Shown one piece after another: positions 15,597 to 23,751 of a stretch of 64,000 bases of DNA (its first letter is position 1; each line of letters starts with the position of its first letter). The position numbers and the translations under genes are program-made. Source of the DNA: Pseudomonas tolaasii NCPPB 2192 (GTDB lineage Bacteria; Pseudomonadota; Gammaproteobacteria; Pseudomonadales; Pseudomonadaceae). Location: positions 4,340,001 to 4,404,000 of the forward strand of contig NZ_PHHD01000001.1 in the NCBI RefSeq assembly GCF_002813445.1. Reading direction: 5' to 3'. Under the pieces are notes generated by a model. It saw only the letters and a program-made list of their open reading frames with translations. It was not told where the DNA came from and did not search any database.

Positions 15597-15772
15597 GTCT
15601 GCGTTCCACCTTTTTGAGTCGCGTCGAAACGCGCTTTTTTGTTTTGGGCAGATGCGAATGAGGTCTTGCCGGTGCGTTGGCGCTCGATCTTGAGTCGGCT
15701 GCCGGTTGTTGTTCATTTCGCCCCTGTGGACGCAGATTAGGACGAAGACTAGGATGGGCGGAAGATGGAATT

Positions 15773-15826
15773 TCACTGAGTGAGCAGTTATTTTTAGTTT
15801 TATTCACTGGTCAGAATTTATTGTGA
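15773..15826. promoter_or_regulatory. Candidate IclR operator region (TCACTGAGTGA palindrome and related half-sites)
   Basis: TCACTGAGTGA (15773-15783) is a perfect 5-1-5 palindrome. A second TCAC (15804-15807) and GTGA (15823-15826) flank an A/T-rich stretch just upstream of the IclR start at 15838. IclR proteins bind short palindromes in such divergent regions, so control of both the regulator and the ABC/oxidase operon is plausible. Not tested beyond inspection. Confidence 0.4.
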
Positions 15827-15837
15827 GATAGGGTGTT

Positions 15838-16668
15838 ATGGATTCCACTGAGCGGAATGAAAACAGTAAAGAAGTGGGGGCCGGCGGCGTGTCGCGGTTG
15901 TTCGCACTGTTGCGCGTGCTCGGAACGGTTCCGGCGGACGGCGAGCGTGTCACGCAACTGGCCCACCAGGTCGGCCTGTCCCAGCCCACCACCCACCGCC
16001 TGCTGCGCAGCCTGATGGACGAAGGCATGGTCGAGCAGGACGCTCGCAGCAAGCGCTATCGCCTGAGCCTTGAGTTTTTCGCCCTGGCGGCCAACGCGGG
16101 CAAAACCAGTAACCTGCGTGACCTGGTGCGGCCCAGCATGCTGCGCTTGAGTGCATCCCTTGGGGACTCGCTGTTTTTGCTCGCGCGCAGTGGTTTTGAC
16201 GCCATCTGCCTGGACCGCAGCGAAGGCCCGTACCCGATCCGTACCTTCACCGGCGATATCGGCGGGCGCGTGGCGCTGGGCGTGGGGCAGGGCAGTCTGG
16301 CGATTCTGGCGTTTTTGCCGGAGGAGGAGCGTGAAACGGTGATTCGCTACAACCTGCCACGGCTCAAGGACTTCCACCTGTATGACGAGGTGCTGTTGCG
16401 CTCGGAAGTGGAGAACGTGCGCAACCTGGGCTACGCCGCGCGCAATACCGGTGTGCTCGAAGGCATGGCGGGTCTCGCGGTGCCGATATTGAACCGCGAC
16501 GGGCATGCCGTGGCGGCATTGAGCGTGGCCACCATCAGCGACCGGCTGGGGCCGAGCCGGTTGCCCATGGTGGTGGAGTTACTCAAACGCGAAGCGGCGG
16601 CGATCGGGCCGCGGATCAACCCGTTCGATCCAACCTTGCGCCGGCCTTCGCAGACCTTCGGCGGGTAG
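15838..16668 (+). CDS. IclR-family transcriptional regulator, 276 aa
   Basis: The N-terminal winged helix-turn-helix reads VTQLAHQVGLSQPTTHRLLRS, followed by the IclR effector-binding domain (SLGDSLFLLARSGFDAICLDR, then NTGVLEGMAGLAVPILNRDG and AALSVATISDRL). The length is normal for the family. It is divergent from the ABC transporter/oxidase operon and upstream of a cupin and an amidase gene, so it may control one or both. The effector is probably the imported compound or a breakdown product, which is inference from position. Confidence 0.88.
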   Translation: MDSTERNENSKEVGAGGVSRLFALLRVLGTVPADGERVTQLAHQVGLSQPTTHRLLRSLMDEGMVEQDARSKRYRLSLEFFALAANAGKTSNLRDLVRPSMLRLSASLGDSLFLLARSGFDAICLDRSEGPYPIRTFTGDIGGRVALGVGQGSLAILAFLPEEERETVIRYNLPRLKDFHLYDEVLLRSEVENVRNLGYAARNTGVLEGMAGLAVPILNRDGHAVAALSVATISDRLGPSRLPMVVELLKREAAAIGPRINPFDPTLRRPSQTFGG

Positions 16669-16688
16669 CTGGACTGTGGGTCACCCCA

Positions 16689-16703
16689 GCTCCCTGTGGG
16701 AGC
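16689..16703. repeat. Short REP-like hairpin after the IclR gene
   Basis: GCTCCC, loop TGT, GGGAGC forms a 6-bp stem 20 bases after the IclR stop. It resembles a degenerate REP half and could also weaken read-through towards the cupin gene. The rest of the gap up to 16828 shows no clear element. Confidence 0.4.
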
Positions 16704-16828
16704 AACTGTCTTGGCTGCATTTCAACAAGCATTTTCAACACAACCACACGCTCTGGCCTTGCAGCTGGAATAACCGGGCGGGTTCAGGTGTTTACCGAGA
16801 GACCTGATCACACACCGAGCCTACCCGG

Positions 16829-17248
16829 ATGACTGACAACAAGACCTGCCGCCTGCTTCGCCCCCGTGCCCCCGTGATTGGCAAGCAAGGCCTGCACAAT
16901 GCCGTGGGTATCTCCACCGAAACGGTGGGGGCTACCGGAATCAACCTGCAAATCGTCACTATCCCGCCGGGCGCGCGGGCCAAGACCCATATGCATGAAG
17001 GCCATGAAACTGCGATCTATGCCCTGAGCGGCGTGTCCAGCGTGTGGTACGGCCAGCAGCTGGAAAGCCACGAAGTCATCCACCCCGGTGACTTTTTCTA
17101 CATTCCGGCAGGCATGCCCCATCAGCCTTACAACGACACCGATGAGCCGGTGTCGGTGTTGGTGGCGCGCTCCGATCCCAACGAGCAGGAGAGTGTGGTG
17201 CTGATGCCTCACCTCGACACGCTGCACGTTGCCGGTGAAACACCTTGA
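16829..17248 (+). CDS. Cupin domain protein, 139 aa
   Basis: This is a single cupin barrel with the two conserved motifs: GARAKTHMHEGHETAIYALSG (metal-ligand histidines and glutamate) and PGDFFYIPAGMPHQPYN (second-motif histidine). Such small cytoplasmic proteins are metal-dependent isomerases, dioxygenases or sensors, so no reaction can be assigned. Its stop codon overlaps the TTG start of the amidase gene (TTGA, 17245-17248), so the two are translationally coupled and probably act in the same pathway. Confidence 0.82.
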   Translation: MTDNKTCRLLRPRAPVIGKQGLHNAVGISTETVGATGINLQIVTIPPGARAKTHMHEGHETAIYALSGVSSVWYGQQLESHEVIHPGDFFYIPAGMPHQPYNDTDEPVSVLVARSDPNEQESVVLMPHLDTLHVAGETP

Positions 17249-18711
17249 CCCCCGACAGCAGCTACCGCAGTGCCACCGAACTGGTGGCCGACATTGCCTG
17301 CGGTCGCCTCAGCAGCCGCGCGTTGCTCGAAAGCTGCATCGCGCGTGTGGAGATGCTCAACCCGGCGCTCAACAGCATTGTGGCGTTGAACCTGGGCGAG
17401 GCGCGCCTCAAGGCCGACCTGGCTGACACCGCAGTGCGCAACGGCCTGCCGCTGGGGCCGTTGCACGGCTTGCCGATGACCATCAAGGACACCTTCGAAG
17501 TGCTCGGCATGCCGTGCACCGCCGGTGCGACCGAGTTGTGTGAACACCGGCCGCGGCAATCGGCGGCGGCAGTCAAGCGCCTGGAAGACGCCGGGGCCAT
17601 TGTGTTCGGCAAAACCAACGTGCCGACCATGGCCGGGGATATCCAGACCTACAACAGCCTGTTCGGCACCACCAACAATCCCTGGAACCTGGCGCTGACC
17701 CCGGGCGGCTCCTCGGGCGGCGCGGCGGTGGCGCTGGCGGCGGGGTTTACGCCGCTGGAGTTGGGCAGTGACATTGGCGGCTCGATTCGCATCCCGGCGC
17801 ATTTCACCGGGGTGTACGGGCACAAACCCACTCACGGCATCGTGTCCCAGCGCGGGCATATTCCGGGGGCGCCGGGCGAACTGGCCGAAGGGCACCTGAA
17901 TGTGGTCGGGCCCCTGGCGCGTCATGCGGCCGATTTGCAACTGATGCTGGGCGTGATAGCGGGCGGGCAGGCGGGCTGGCACGTGCAATTGCCCGCGCCG
18001 CGACATCAATCCCTCAAGGCTTTTCGCGTGTTGCTGTGGACCCAAGACGCCGATTGCCCGCTCGCCAGCGGCATGGCCGATACCTACCGACAGTTACGCC
18101 AAACACTGGAAGCAGCGGGTGTGGACGTGGTGCAGGGAGCGCCTGCCGGTGCGTCGCTGGAGCGCCTGTTTGCGGCCTACCTGGTGCAGTTGGGCGCCAA
18201 GCTGGGCGTGTCGCTGCCTGCCGGCCGTCGCCGTTTCATGGGATTGATGGCGCCGGTGTTGCGTGGCCTGGGCAAGGTGATGGACATGCCCCGGCACGCC
18301 GACAAGTTCTATGAAGGCACCGGCATGAGCCACGCCGAGTGGTTGATGGCCCATGAACAGGGCTTGCAGTTGCGTGAGGCGTTCCTCAAGACCTTCGATG
18401 ATTTTGATGTGATCCTGGCGCCGCCCACGTTCACCACGGCGTTTGCCCATGACCAGTCCAACGTCATCAGCCTGCGCAGCCTGAAAGTGGAGGGCAACAA
18501 ACGTCATTACGCCGACCTTTACCAGTGGATCGCGCCGGCCACCCTGATGGGGTTGCCGGCGACCAGCGCACCTTTGGGTCTCACCCGCGACGGGCTGCCG
18601 GTGGGCATCCAGATCATCGGCGCGCCCTTTGAAGACCGCACTACCATCAAGTTCGCCGAGTGCCTGGCCGACGTCATCGGCGGGTTTCAGATACCGCCGG
18701 CTATGGGGTAG
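17245..18711 (+). CDS. Amidase (amidase-signature family), 488 aa
   Basis: The Ser-Ser-Lys catalytic triad of the amidase-signature family is visible: K81 (PMTIKDTFE), S156 in the glycine-rich loop PGGSSGGAAVALAAG, and nucleophile S180 in GSDIGGSIRIPAHF. It should hydrolyse an amide to acid and ammonia or amine in the cytoplasm. No ATG is available: an in-frame stop lies just upstream, so the start is probably TTG 17245 coupled to the cupin stop, with GTG 17284 as the alternative. The 3' end overlaps the convergent fumarase gene by 11 bases. The substrate is unknown; the cupin and IclR neighbours suggest an inducible catabolic step. Confidence 0.87.
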   Translation: MTPDSSYRSATELVADIACGRLSSRALLESCIARVEMLNPALNSIVALNLGEARLKADLADTAVRNGLPLGPLHGLPMTIKDTFEVLGMPCTAGATELCEHRPRQSAAAVKRLEDAGAIVFGKTNVPTMAGDIQTYNSLFGTTNNPWNLALTPGGSSGGAAVALAAGFTPLELGSDIGGSIRIPAHFTGVYGHKPTHGIVSQRGHIPGAPGELAEGHLNVVGPLARHAADLQLMLGVIAGGQAGWHVQLPAPRHQSLKAFRVLLWTQDADCPLASGMADTYRQLRQTLEAAGVDVVQGAPAGASLERLFAAYLVQLGAKLGVSLPAGRRRFMGLMAPVLRGLGKVMDMPRHADKFYEGTGMSHAEWLMAHEQGLQLREAFLKTFDDFDVILAPPTFTTAFAHDQSNVISLRSLKVEGNKRHYADLYQWIAPATLMGLPATSAPLGLTRDGLPVGIQIIGAPFEDRTTIKFAECLADVIGGFQIPPAMG

Positions 18712-20092
18712 GGCGGATCATCGCGTCGGGGCGTACGCGTTGCGTGTATTCCTCGGCGCTGATGAAGCCCAGTTGCACAGCCGCTTCCCTGGGCGACAGG
18801 CCTTCGTCCGCCGCCTTGCGCGTGATCCGGGCCACGCGGTCATAGCCCAGCACCGGGTTCAGCACGGTGGCCATCAACAGTGAATGCTCCACATTGTGCG
18901 CCAGTTGCGCGCGGTTCACTTCAAGGCCGTTGAGCAGCTTGTGGCCGAACAGGTTGATGCAGTCGGTCAGTACGTCGATCGATTGCAGCAAGTTGTGGAT
19001 CAGCACCGGCTTGGCTACGTTCAGCTCGAAGGTGCTGGACGCCCCCGCCAGGGTGATGGTGGTGTGGTTGCCCATCACCTGCATCGCCGCCTGCACCAGC
19101 ACTTCAGCGATGGTCGGGTTGCGCTTGCCGGGCATGATCGAAGAGGTCAGGCCGTCGTCCGGCACAATCAGTTCGCCCAGGCCGCAGCGCGGGCCGGAGC
19201 CGAGCAGGCGGATGTCATTGGCGATTTTGGTGAGTGACACCGCCAGCACATTCAGCGCGCCGGAGGCTTCGACCAATGCGTCGTGGGTGCCCATGCCCTC
19301 GAACTTGCACGGGTTGGTTTCAAAGCGCTCCCCGGTGAGCCGGCTGATTTCTTCGCAGAACGCCACGTCAAACCCGGCCGGGGTATTCAGCCCGGTGCCT
19401 ACTGCCGTGCCACCTTGGGGCAACAAACGCAGGCGCGGCATGCACGCTTCAATGCGCGCGATGCCGTGCCGAATTTGCTCGGCGAAGCTGCCAAAGGCCT
19501 GGCCCTGGCTCATCGGCACGGCGTCCATCAAATGGGTGCGGCCGATTTTCAGCACGTCTTGCCAGGCTTCGGCCTTGGCTTGCAGCTCATTGTGCAGGTG
19601 GCTCAGCGCGGGCAGCAGACGCCCGCGCAGCTCGAGCACGGTGGTCAGGTGCATCACCGTGGGGAAGCTGTCGTTGGACGATTGCGAGCGGTTGACGTGG
19701 TCGTTGGGATGCACCGGGGCCTTGCTGCCCAACTCACTGCCCAGTTGCCGGTTGGCACGGTTGGCGATCACTTCGTTGGCGTTCATGTTGGTCTGGGTGC
19801 CGGAGCCGGTCTGCCAGATCGACAGCGGAAAGTGCTCGTCGAAATGCCCGTCGGCGAGTTCCTGCGCGGCGGCTTCAATGGCGTGGGCGATGTCTGGCGT
19901 CAACGCGCCGAGCCTGGCATTGGCACGGGCACAGGCGCGTTTTTGCTGGCCAAACGCGCGGATCAGGCTGGCCGGGAACGGCTGTTTGCTGCCGAACACC
20001 TCCAGCGCCCGCTGGGTTTGCGCGCCCCAGTAACGCTCGGCCGGGATGTTCACCGGGCCGAATGCGTCATGTTCGATACGGGTAGTGGACAT
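18701..20092 (-). CDS. fumC: Class II fumarate hydratase-like enzyme, 463 aa
   Basis: The enzyme belongs to the fumarase/aspartase superfamily: GSGTQTNMNANEVI (residues 96-109), SSNDSFPTVMH (138-148), GRTHLMDAVP with the catalytic-region histidine 187, and the mobile loop SSIMPGKRNP (317-326). It should hydrate fumarate to malate in the cytoplasm. The loop has GKRNP where most fumarases have GKVNP, and SSND is followed by S rather than V, so a side-role paralogue or altered specificity is possible. It lies 12 bases after the dicarboxylate symporter gene and downstream of a fumarate-releasing lyase, which suggests it channels fumarate into the TCA cycle. Confidence 0.86.
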   Translation of the reverse strand: MSTTRIEHDAFGPVNIPAERYWGAQTQRALEVFGSKQPFPASLIRAFGQQKRACARANARLGALTPDIAHAIEAAAQELADGHFDEHFPLSIWQTGSGTQTNMNANEVIANRANRQLGSELGSKAPVHPNDHVNRSQSSNDSFPTVMHLTTVLELRGRLLPALSHLHNELQAKAEAWQDVLKIGRTHLMDAVPMSQGQAFGSFAEQIRHGIARIEACMPRLRLLPQGGTAVGTGLNTPAGFDVAFCEEISRLTGERFETNPCKFEGMGTHDALVEASGALNVLAVSLTKIANDIRLLGSGPRCGLGELIVPDDGLTSSIMPGKRNPTIAEVLVQAAMQVMGNHTTITLAGASSTFELNVAKPVLIHNLLQSIDVLTDCINLFGHKLLNGLEVNRAQLAHNVEHSLLMATVLNPVLGYDRVARITRKAADEGLSPREAAVQLGFISAEEYTQRVRPDAMIRPTP

Positions 20093-20104
20093 TCAGGGGC
20101 TCCG

Positions 20105-21409
20105 TTAAAGCGCAGCGCCGGCCGCACGGCCGAGCACACGTTGATATTCATCCTGGGCAGTCTGTTGGGAGAACTCGCCGGACCACTTGGACACCACCAC
20201 GGTGGCCACGCTGTTGCCGATGGTGTTGCAAGTGGCAATCGCCATGGACATGAAGCGGTAAACCCCGAACAGCAACGCCAGCCCTTCGGCCGGCAATACG
20301 CCGATGGCGGTGACGGTGGCGGCAAACACCACGAAACTGCCGCCCGACACGGCGGCCGCACCCTTGGAGGTGACCAGCATGATCGCGATGATGCCCAGCT
20401 GTTGCTCCCAGCTCAGCGGCACGCCATAGGCATTGGCGATAAACAGCACACACAGCGACATGTAGATCGAGGTGCCGTCGAGGTTGAAGGCGTAACCGGT
20501 GGGCAGCACCAGGCCGACGCTCTGTTTGGAACAGCCGAATTTTTCCAGTTTTTGCAGCAGGCGTGGCAGCGCGCTTTCCGACGAGGCGGTGCCGAGCACA
20601 ATGAAGATTTCATCCTTGATATAGGTGAGAAAACGCCACAGGCTGAAACCGCTCAACCGGCACACCGCACCCAGTACCACGAAGATAAAGAAGGCTATAC
20701 CAACGTAGAACATCAACACCAGGTTGGCCAGGGACATCAGCACGGCGCTGCCGTTGCTGCCCACCGCATAGGCCACTGAACCGAAGGCGCCCAGCGGTGC
20801 GAACTTCATGATCAGGTTGATGAACTCGAAGAAACACTCGGAGATGCGGTTCAGGCCATCCTCGATCACTTCACGCCGCTCAGGCTTCAACGCCAGCAGG
20901 GCAAAGCCGAACAGCACCGAAATCACCAGCACTTGCAGCAACTGGCCACCGGCAAAAGCGCCGACGAAATTGTCGGGGAAAATGCCGTAGATAAAGTCCA
21001 GGGTAGAGGCGGGCGCATGGCCCTTGGCGACGGCGGCGCTGGCCGCTGCGGCGGCGGCACTGCTGGGGTGGGCGTCGTGCATGCCGGAGCCGATCTGCAG
21101 CAGGTTGCCCCACAACAAACCGATAGCGAGGGCGATGGTGGACACCACCTCAAAGTAAATCAGCGCCCGCAGGCCGACCTTGCCGACGCGCTTGATGTCG
21201 CCTGCGGAGGCAATGCCGTGCACCACGGTGAAAAACACCAGCGGCGCGACGGCGGTCTTTATCAGCTTGAGGAAAATGTCGCCGAGGATCTTGAAACTGG
21301 CGGCCAGTTCCGGAGCGAGAAAACCGAAGGCAATGCCGAGAAACATCGCAGCGACGACCTGGAAGGTCAGGTCCTTGTAGAGCGGTTTTTTTGCGGGGGT
21401 GGATGACAT
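20105..21409 (-). CDS. dctA: C4-dicarboxylate:cation symporter (DctA/DAACS family), 434 aa
   Basis: This is a membrane protein with family signatures such as APLVFFTVVHGIASAGDIKR near the N-terminal third, and LPTGYAFNLDGTSIYMSLCV with the following MLVTSKGAAAVSGGSFVV region that form the substrate and ion sites of DctA/GltP transporters. It imports dicarboxylates such as fumarate, malate or aspartate across the inner membrane with protons or sodium. It lies between the lyase and fumarase genes on the same strand. A REPIN occupies the gap to the lyase, so it may have its own expression level. The exact substrate is inferred from the neighbours. Confidence 0.87.
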   Translation of the reverse strand: MSSTPAKKPLYKDLTFQVVAAMFLGIAFGFLAPELAASFKILGDIFLKLIKTAVAPLVFFTVVHGIASAGDIKRVGKVGLRALIYFEVVSTIALAIGLLWGNLLQIGSGMHDAHPSSAAAAAASAAVAKGHAPASTLDFIYGIFPDNFVGAFAGGQLLQVLVISVLFGFALLALKPERREVIEDGLNRISECFFEFINLIMKFAPLGAFGSVAYAVGSNGSAVLMSLANLVLMFYVGIAFFIFVVLGAVCRLSGFSLWRFLTYIKDEIFIVLGTASSESALPRLLQKLEKFGCSKQSVGLVLPTGYAFNLDGTSIYMSLCVLFIANAYGVPLSWEQQLGIIAIMLVTSKGAAAVSGGSFVVFAATVTAIGVLPAEGLALLFGVYRFMSMAIATCNTIGNSVATVVVSKWSGEFSQQTAQDEYQRVLGRAAGAAL

Positions 21410-21455
21410 GTCTGTGATCTCATTGTTGTTATGGTTCTGAAAACGGTGGAGAACT

Positions 21456-21548
21456 CCTGTGGGAGCGGGCTTGCCCGCGATGGCGGTGGTTCAGTGACAG
21501 ATGCGCTGACTGATACACCGCTATCGCGGGCAAGCCCGCTCCCACAGG
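21456..21548. repeat. REPIN (GCGGGCTTGCCCGCG-type) inside the lyase-symporter-fumarase unit
   Basis: CCTGTGGGAGCGGGCTTGCC... (21456-21481) returns as its exact 26-base reverse complement at 21523-21548, and each arm itself contains a small hairpin (GCGGGCTTGCCCGC). The core differs from the two elements at 2537 and 8159. It ends two bases before the lyase stop codon complement, so it may act as an mRNA stability or attenuation element between lyase and symporter. Confidence 0.9.
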
Positions 21549-21550
21549 TT

Positions 21551-22906
21551 TCAACGTTTCACGGCACCCTCACGCGCCAGCGCGATGTCCACCATCTGCG
21601 GCGCCAGCCCCAGGTAGTTGGCCGGGTCGGTCAGGCGTTGCAGTTCGGCCAGGTCCAGTTGCGCGGTGGCTTCGCCCTGGGCGAGCAGGGCGTCGAGCAG
21701 GCTGGTGCCCTGGTCGTTGGCCATGCGGCACGCGGCATACACCACGTCGTGGGCGACCTGGCGGCCTAGCGCCGGAGCGAGGCCCATCATCACGGCTTCG
21801 GCGACGATCAGGCCCTGGGTCATGTCGAGGTTTTTGCGCATGCGCTCGGGGCGTACTTCCAGACCGGCAAGCATGAAGGTGGCTTGACCGAGGGACGCGG
21901 CGCTCAGGGCAAAGGCTTCGGGGATGGCGATCCACTCGGCCTGCCACGGGCCGGTGGAGCGTTCGAAATCCTGAATCATCGCGTCGAGCATCAACCCGGC
22001 ATGTTGGCGCACGCCCTTGGCGGCGGCGTACATCAGCTCGCAGGAAATCGGGTTGCGCTTTTGCGGCATGGTGCTGCTGGCGCCACGGCCCTTGACGAAA
22101 GGCTCGTACACTTCACCCAGCTCGCTGGTCATCATCATCATGACGTCCAGCGCGATCTTGCCCAGGGAGCCGGTCACCAGCCCGAGGAAATTCAGGGTTT
22201 CGGCCAAGCCGTCTCGGGCCACATGCCAGGTGGCTTGCGGTACGCCCAGGCCCAGCTCCGCCATCAATGCTTGCTGGACTTCCAGGCCTTTGTCGCCCAG
22301 CGAGGCGAGGGTGCCGGCGGCGCCGGCGAATTGGCCAATTTCGACGCGTGGGCGCAGCTCCACCAGGCGCTCGGCGTGGCGGTCGAACATGCTCAGCCAC
22401 ACCGCGCATTTGTAGCCGAAGGTGATCGGCAGCGCGTGTTGCAAGTGGGTACGGCCCGCCATCGGAGTGTCGCGATAACGCGCGGCGAGGCCGGCCAGCA
22501 GACCGCGCACCGTCTGGATATCACGCTCGACAATCGCCAGTGCGGCACGCACTTGCAGGACTACGGCGGTGTCCATGATGTCCTGGGTGGTGGCGCCCCA
22601 ATGCACGTAGCGGCCGGCTTCGACGCAGATCTTCGACAGTTGCTCAACCAGCGGCAGGATCGGGTAACCGACGATCTCGGTTTCGTGCTGCATCAGCGCC
22701 AGGTCCAGGGCGTCGTACCGCGACAGCGCAGCGATCTGCTCGGCAGCCTCGCTGGGGATTACCCCGCAACGGGCTTCGGCGCGGGCCAGGGCCACTTCCA
22801 CTTCGATGTAGCGTTCGATCAGGGCTTTATCGGAGAACACGCCACGCATTTCGGCGGTGCCGAACATGTCGCGGAACAGGGCGGAATCAAAAACGGTGCT
22901 CGACAT
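21551..22906 (-). CDS. Lyase class I protein (adenylosuccinate lyase / carboxymuconate cycloisomerase-like), 451 aa
   Basis: Superfamily motifs are clear: VHWGATTQDIMDT (residues 101-113), GRTHLQHALP (151-160) and the catalytic loop GRGASSTMPQKRNPISCE (273-290). The sequence lies between PurB and PcaB-type proteins. Members either cleave C-N bonds to release fumarate or isomerise carboxymuconate. With a dicarboxylate symporter and a fumarase in the same unit and a GntR regulator beside it, a C-N lyase releasing fumarate from an N-substituted aspartate is the best inference. A housekeeping purine role is unlikely given the context. The substrate remains to be shown. Confidence 0.8.
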   Translation of the reverse strand: MSSTVFDSALFRDMFGTAEMRGVFSDKALIERYIEVEVALARAEARCGVIPSEAAEQIAALSRYDALDLALMQHETEIVGYPILPLVEQLSKICVEAGRYVHWGATTQDIMDTAVVLQVRAALAIVERDIQTVRGLLAGLAARYRDTPMAGRTHLQHALPITFGYKCAVWLSMFDRHAERLVELRPRVEIGQFAGAAGTLASLGDKGLEVQQALMAELGLGVPQATWHVARDGLAETLNFLGLVTGSLGKIALDVMMMMTSELGEVYEPFVKGRGASSTMPQKRNPISCELMYAAAKGVRQHAGLMLDAMIQDFERSTGPWQAEWIAIPEAFALSAASLGQATFMLAGLEVRPERMRKNLDMTQGLIVAEAVMMGLAPALGRQVAHDVVYAACRMANDQGTSLLDALLAQGEATAQLDLAELQRLTDPANYLGLAPQMVDIALAREGAVKR

Positions 22907-22937
22907 GGGAATGTCCTATTTGTTATTTTTAAACCAT

Positions 22938-22952
22938 ACATATTTAATATGT
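22938..22952. promoter_or_regulatory. Perfect palindrome ACATATTTAATATGT, candidate GntR operator
   Basis: ACATATT-T-AATATGT is a perfect 7-1-7 palindrome in the 104-base region between the divergent lyase and GntR genes. A further partial copy (GTACAT) follows at 22955-22960. GntR/HutC regulators bind A/T-rich palindromes of this size, so autoregulation and control of the lyase unit are likely. Confidence 0.65.
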
Positions 22953-23010
22953 CCGTACATTATGATTACGCTTGTGCTGATACACTGTCAACTCGACAGC
23001 GAGGGTAAGA

Positions 23011-23751
23011 ATGGAAAGCGTGAGCCAGAGGCGTTATGCGGCGGTGGCCAAGGATTTGATCGAACAAATCGGCAGTGGCCATTACCCGGTGGGGTCGTTG
23101 TTGCCGACTGAATTCGAGCTGTGCTCGCTGTACGCGGTGAGCCGCCACACCGTGCGCGCGGCCATCGACCAGTTGCAGGGGCAGGGCATGGTGTCGCGGC
23201 GCAAGCGCGTGGGCACGCGGGTGGAGGCGTCATCGCCCAAGGGCGGTTATTCCCAGGCAATGGCCTCGGTGGCCGACCTGGTGCAGGTGGCCGAAACCCA
23301 TATTCGTGATATTCAGGACGTGCGCGAATTTGTCGCCGATATCGCATTGGCGCGTCGCCTGGGGCTGGAGCCGGGCGGGCATTATTTCTGCGTGTCGAGC
23401 ATCAAGGTGGATGCCGGTGACGGCAATGCGCCGTTGTGCTGGACCGATGTATACGCCGAACAGACCTTCGCCGAAGTGATCCCCGAAGCGCGCAAACACC
23501 CGGATGAACTGATCGCCGCATTGATCGGCAAGGCGTTTTCACGGCCTATCGAAGTGGTCGACCAGCAGGTGCGGCCAGTGCAGTTGTCTGCCGAGTTGGC
23601 GGCCAGCCTGAAGGCCCAGGGCGGTGCGCTGGGCCTGGCGATTATTCGGCAGTATCGCGATGAAGTCGGCGCGTTGATCGCTGTGGCGGAGTCGGTGTAC
23701 CCCGCCGACCGCTTCACCCTGACCATGCAAATGAAGCGCGACAAACTCTAA
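23011..23751 (+). CDS. GntR-family regulator, HutC/UTRA subfamily, 246 aa
   Basis: The N-terminal winged helix contains GSLLPTEFELCSLYAVSRHTVR, a standard GntR recognition helix. The C-terminal UTRA ligand-binding domain covers about residues 90-240 (LARRLGLEPGGHYFCVSSIK, then AVAESVYPADRFTL). It is divergent from the lyase-dctA-fumC unit with a perfect palindrome in between. It is probably that unit's repressor, released by the substrate or a related metabolite. Its last four bases overlap the end of the convergent chemoreceptor gene. Confidence 0.88.
   Translation: MESVSQRRYAAVAKDLIEQIGSGHYPVGSLLPTEFELCSLYAVSRHTVRAAIDQLQGQGMVSRRKRVGTRVEASSPKGGYSQAMASVADLVQVAETHIRDIQDVREFVADIALARRLGLEPGGHYFCVSSIKVDAGDGNAPLCWTDVYAEQTFAEVIPEARKHPDELIAALIGKAFSRPIEVVDQQVRPVQLSAELAASLKAQGGALGLAIIRQYRDEVGALIAVAESVYPADRFTLTMQMKRDKL

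Noticed and set aside
19283..20779. 498-codon plus-strand open frame over fumC and the symporter
   Set aside because: It is antisense to two genes with intact family motifs; the long frame is a codon-bias effect.
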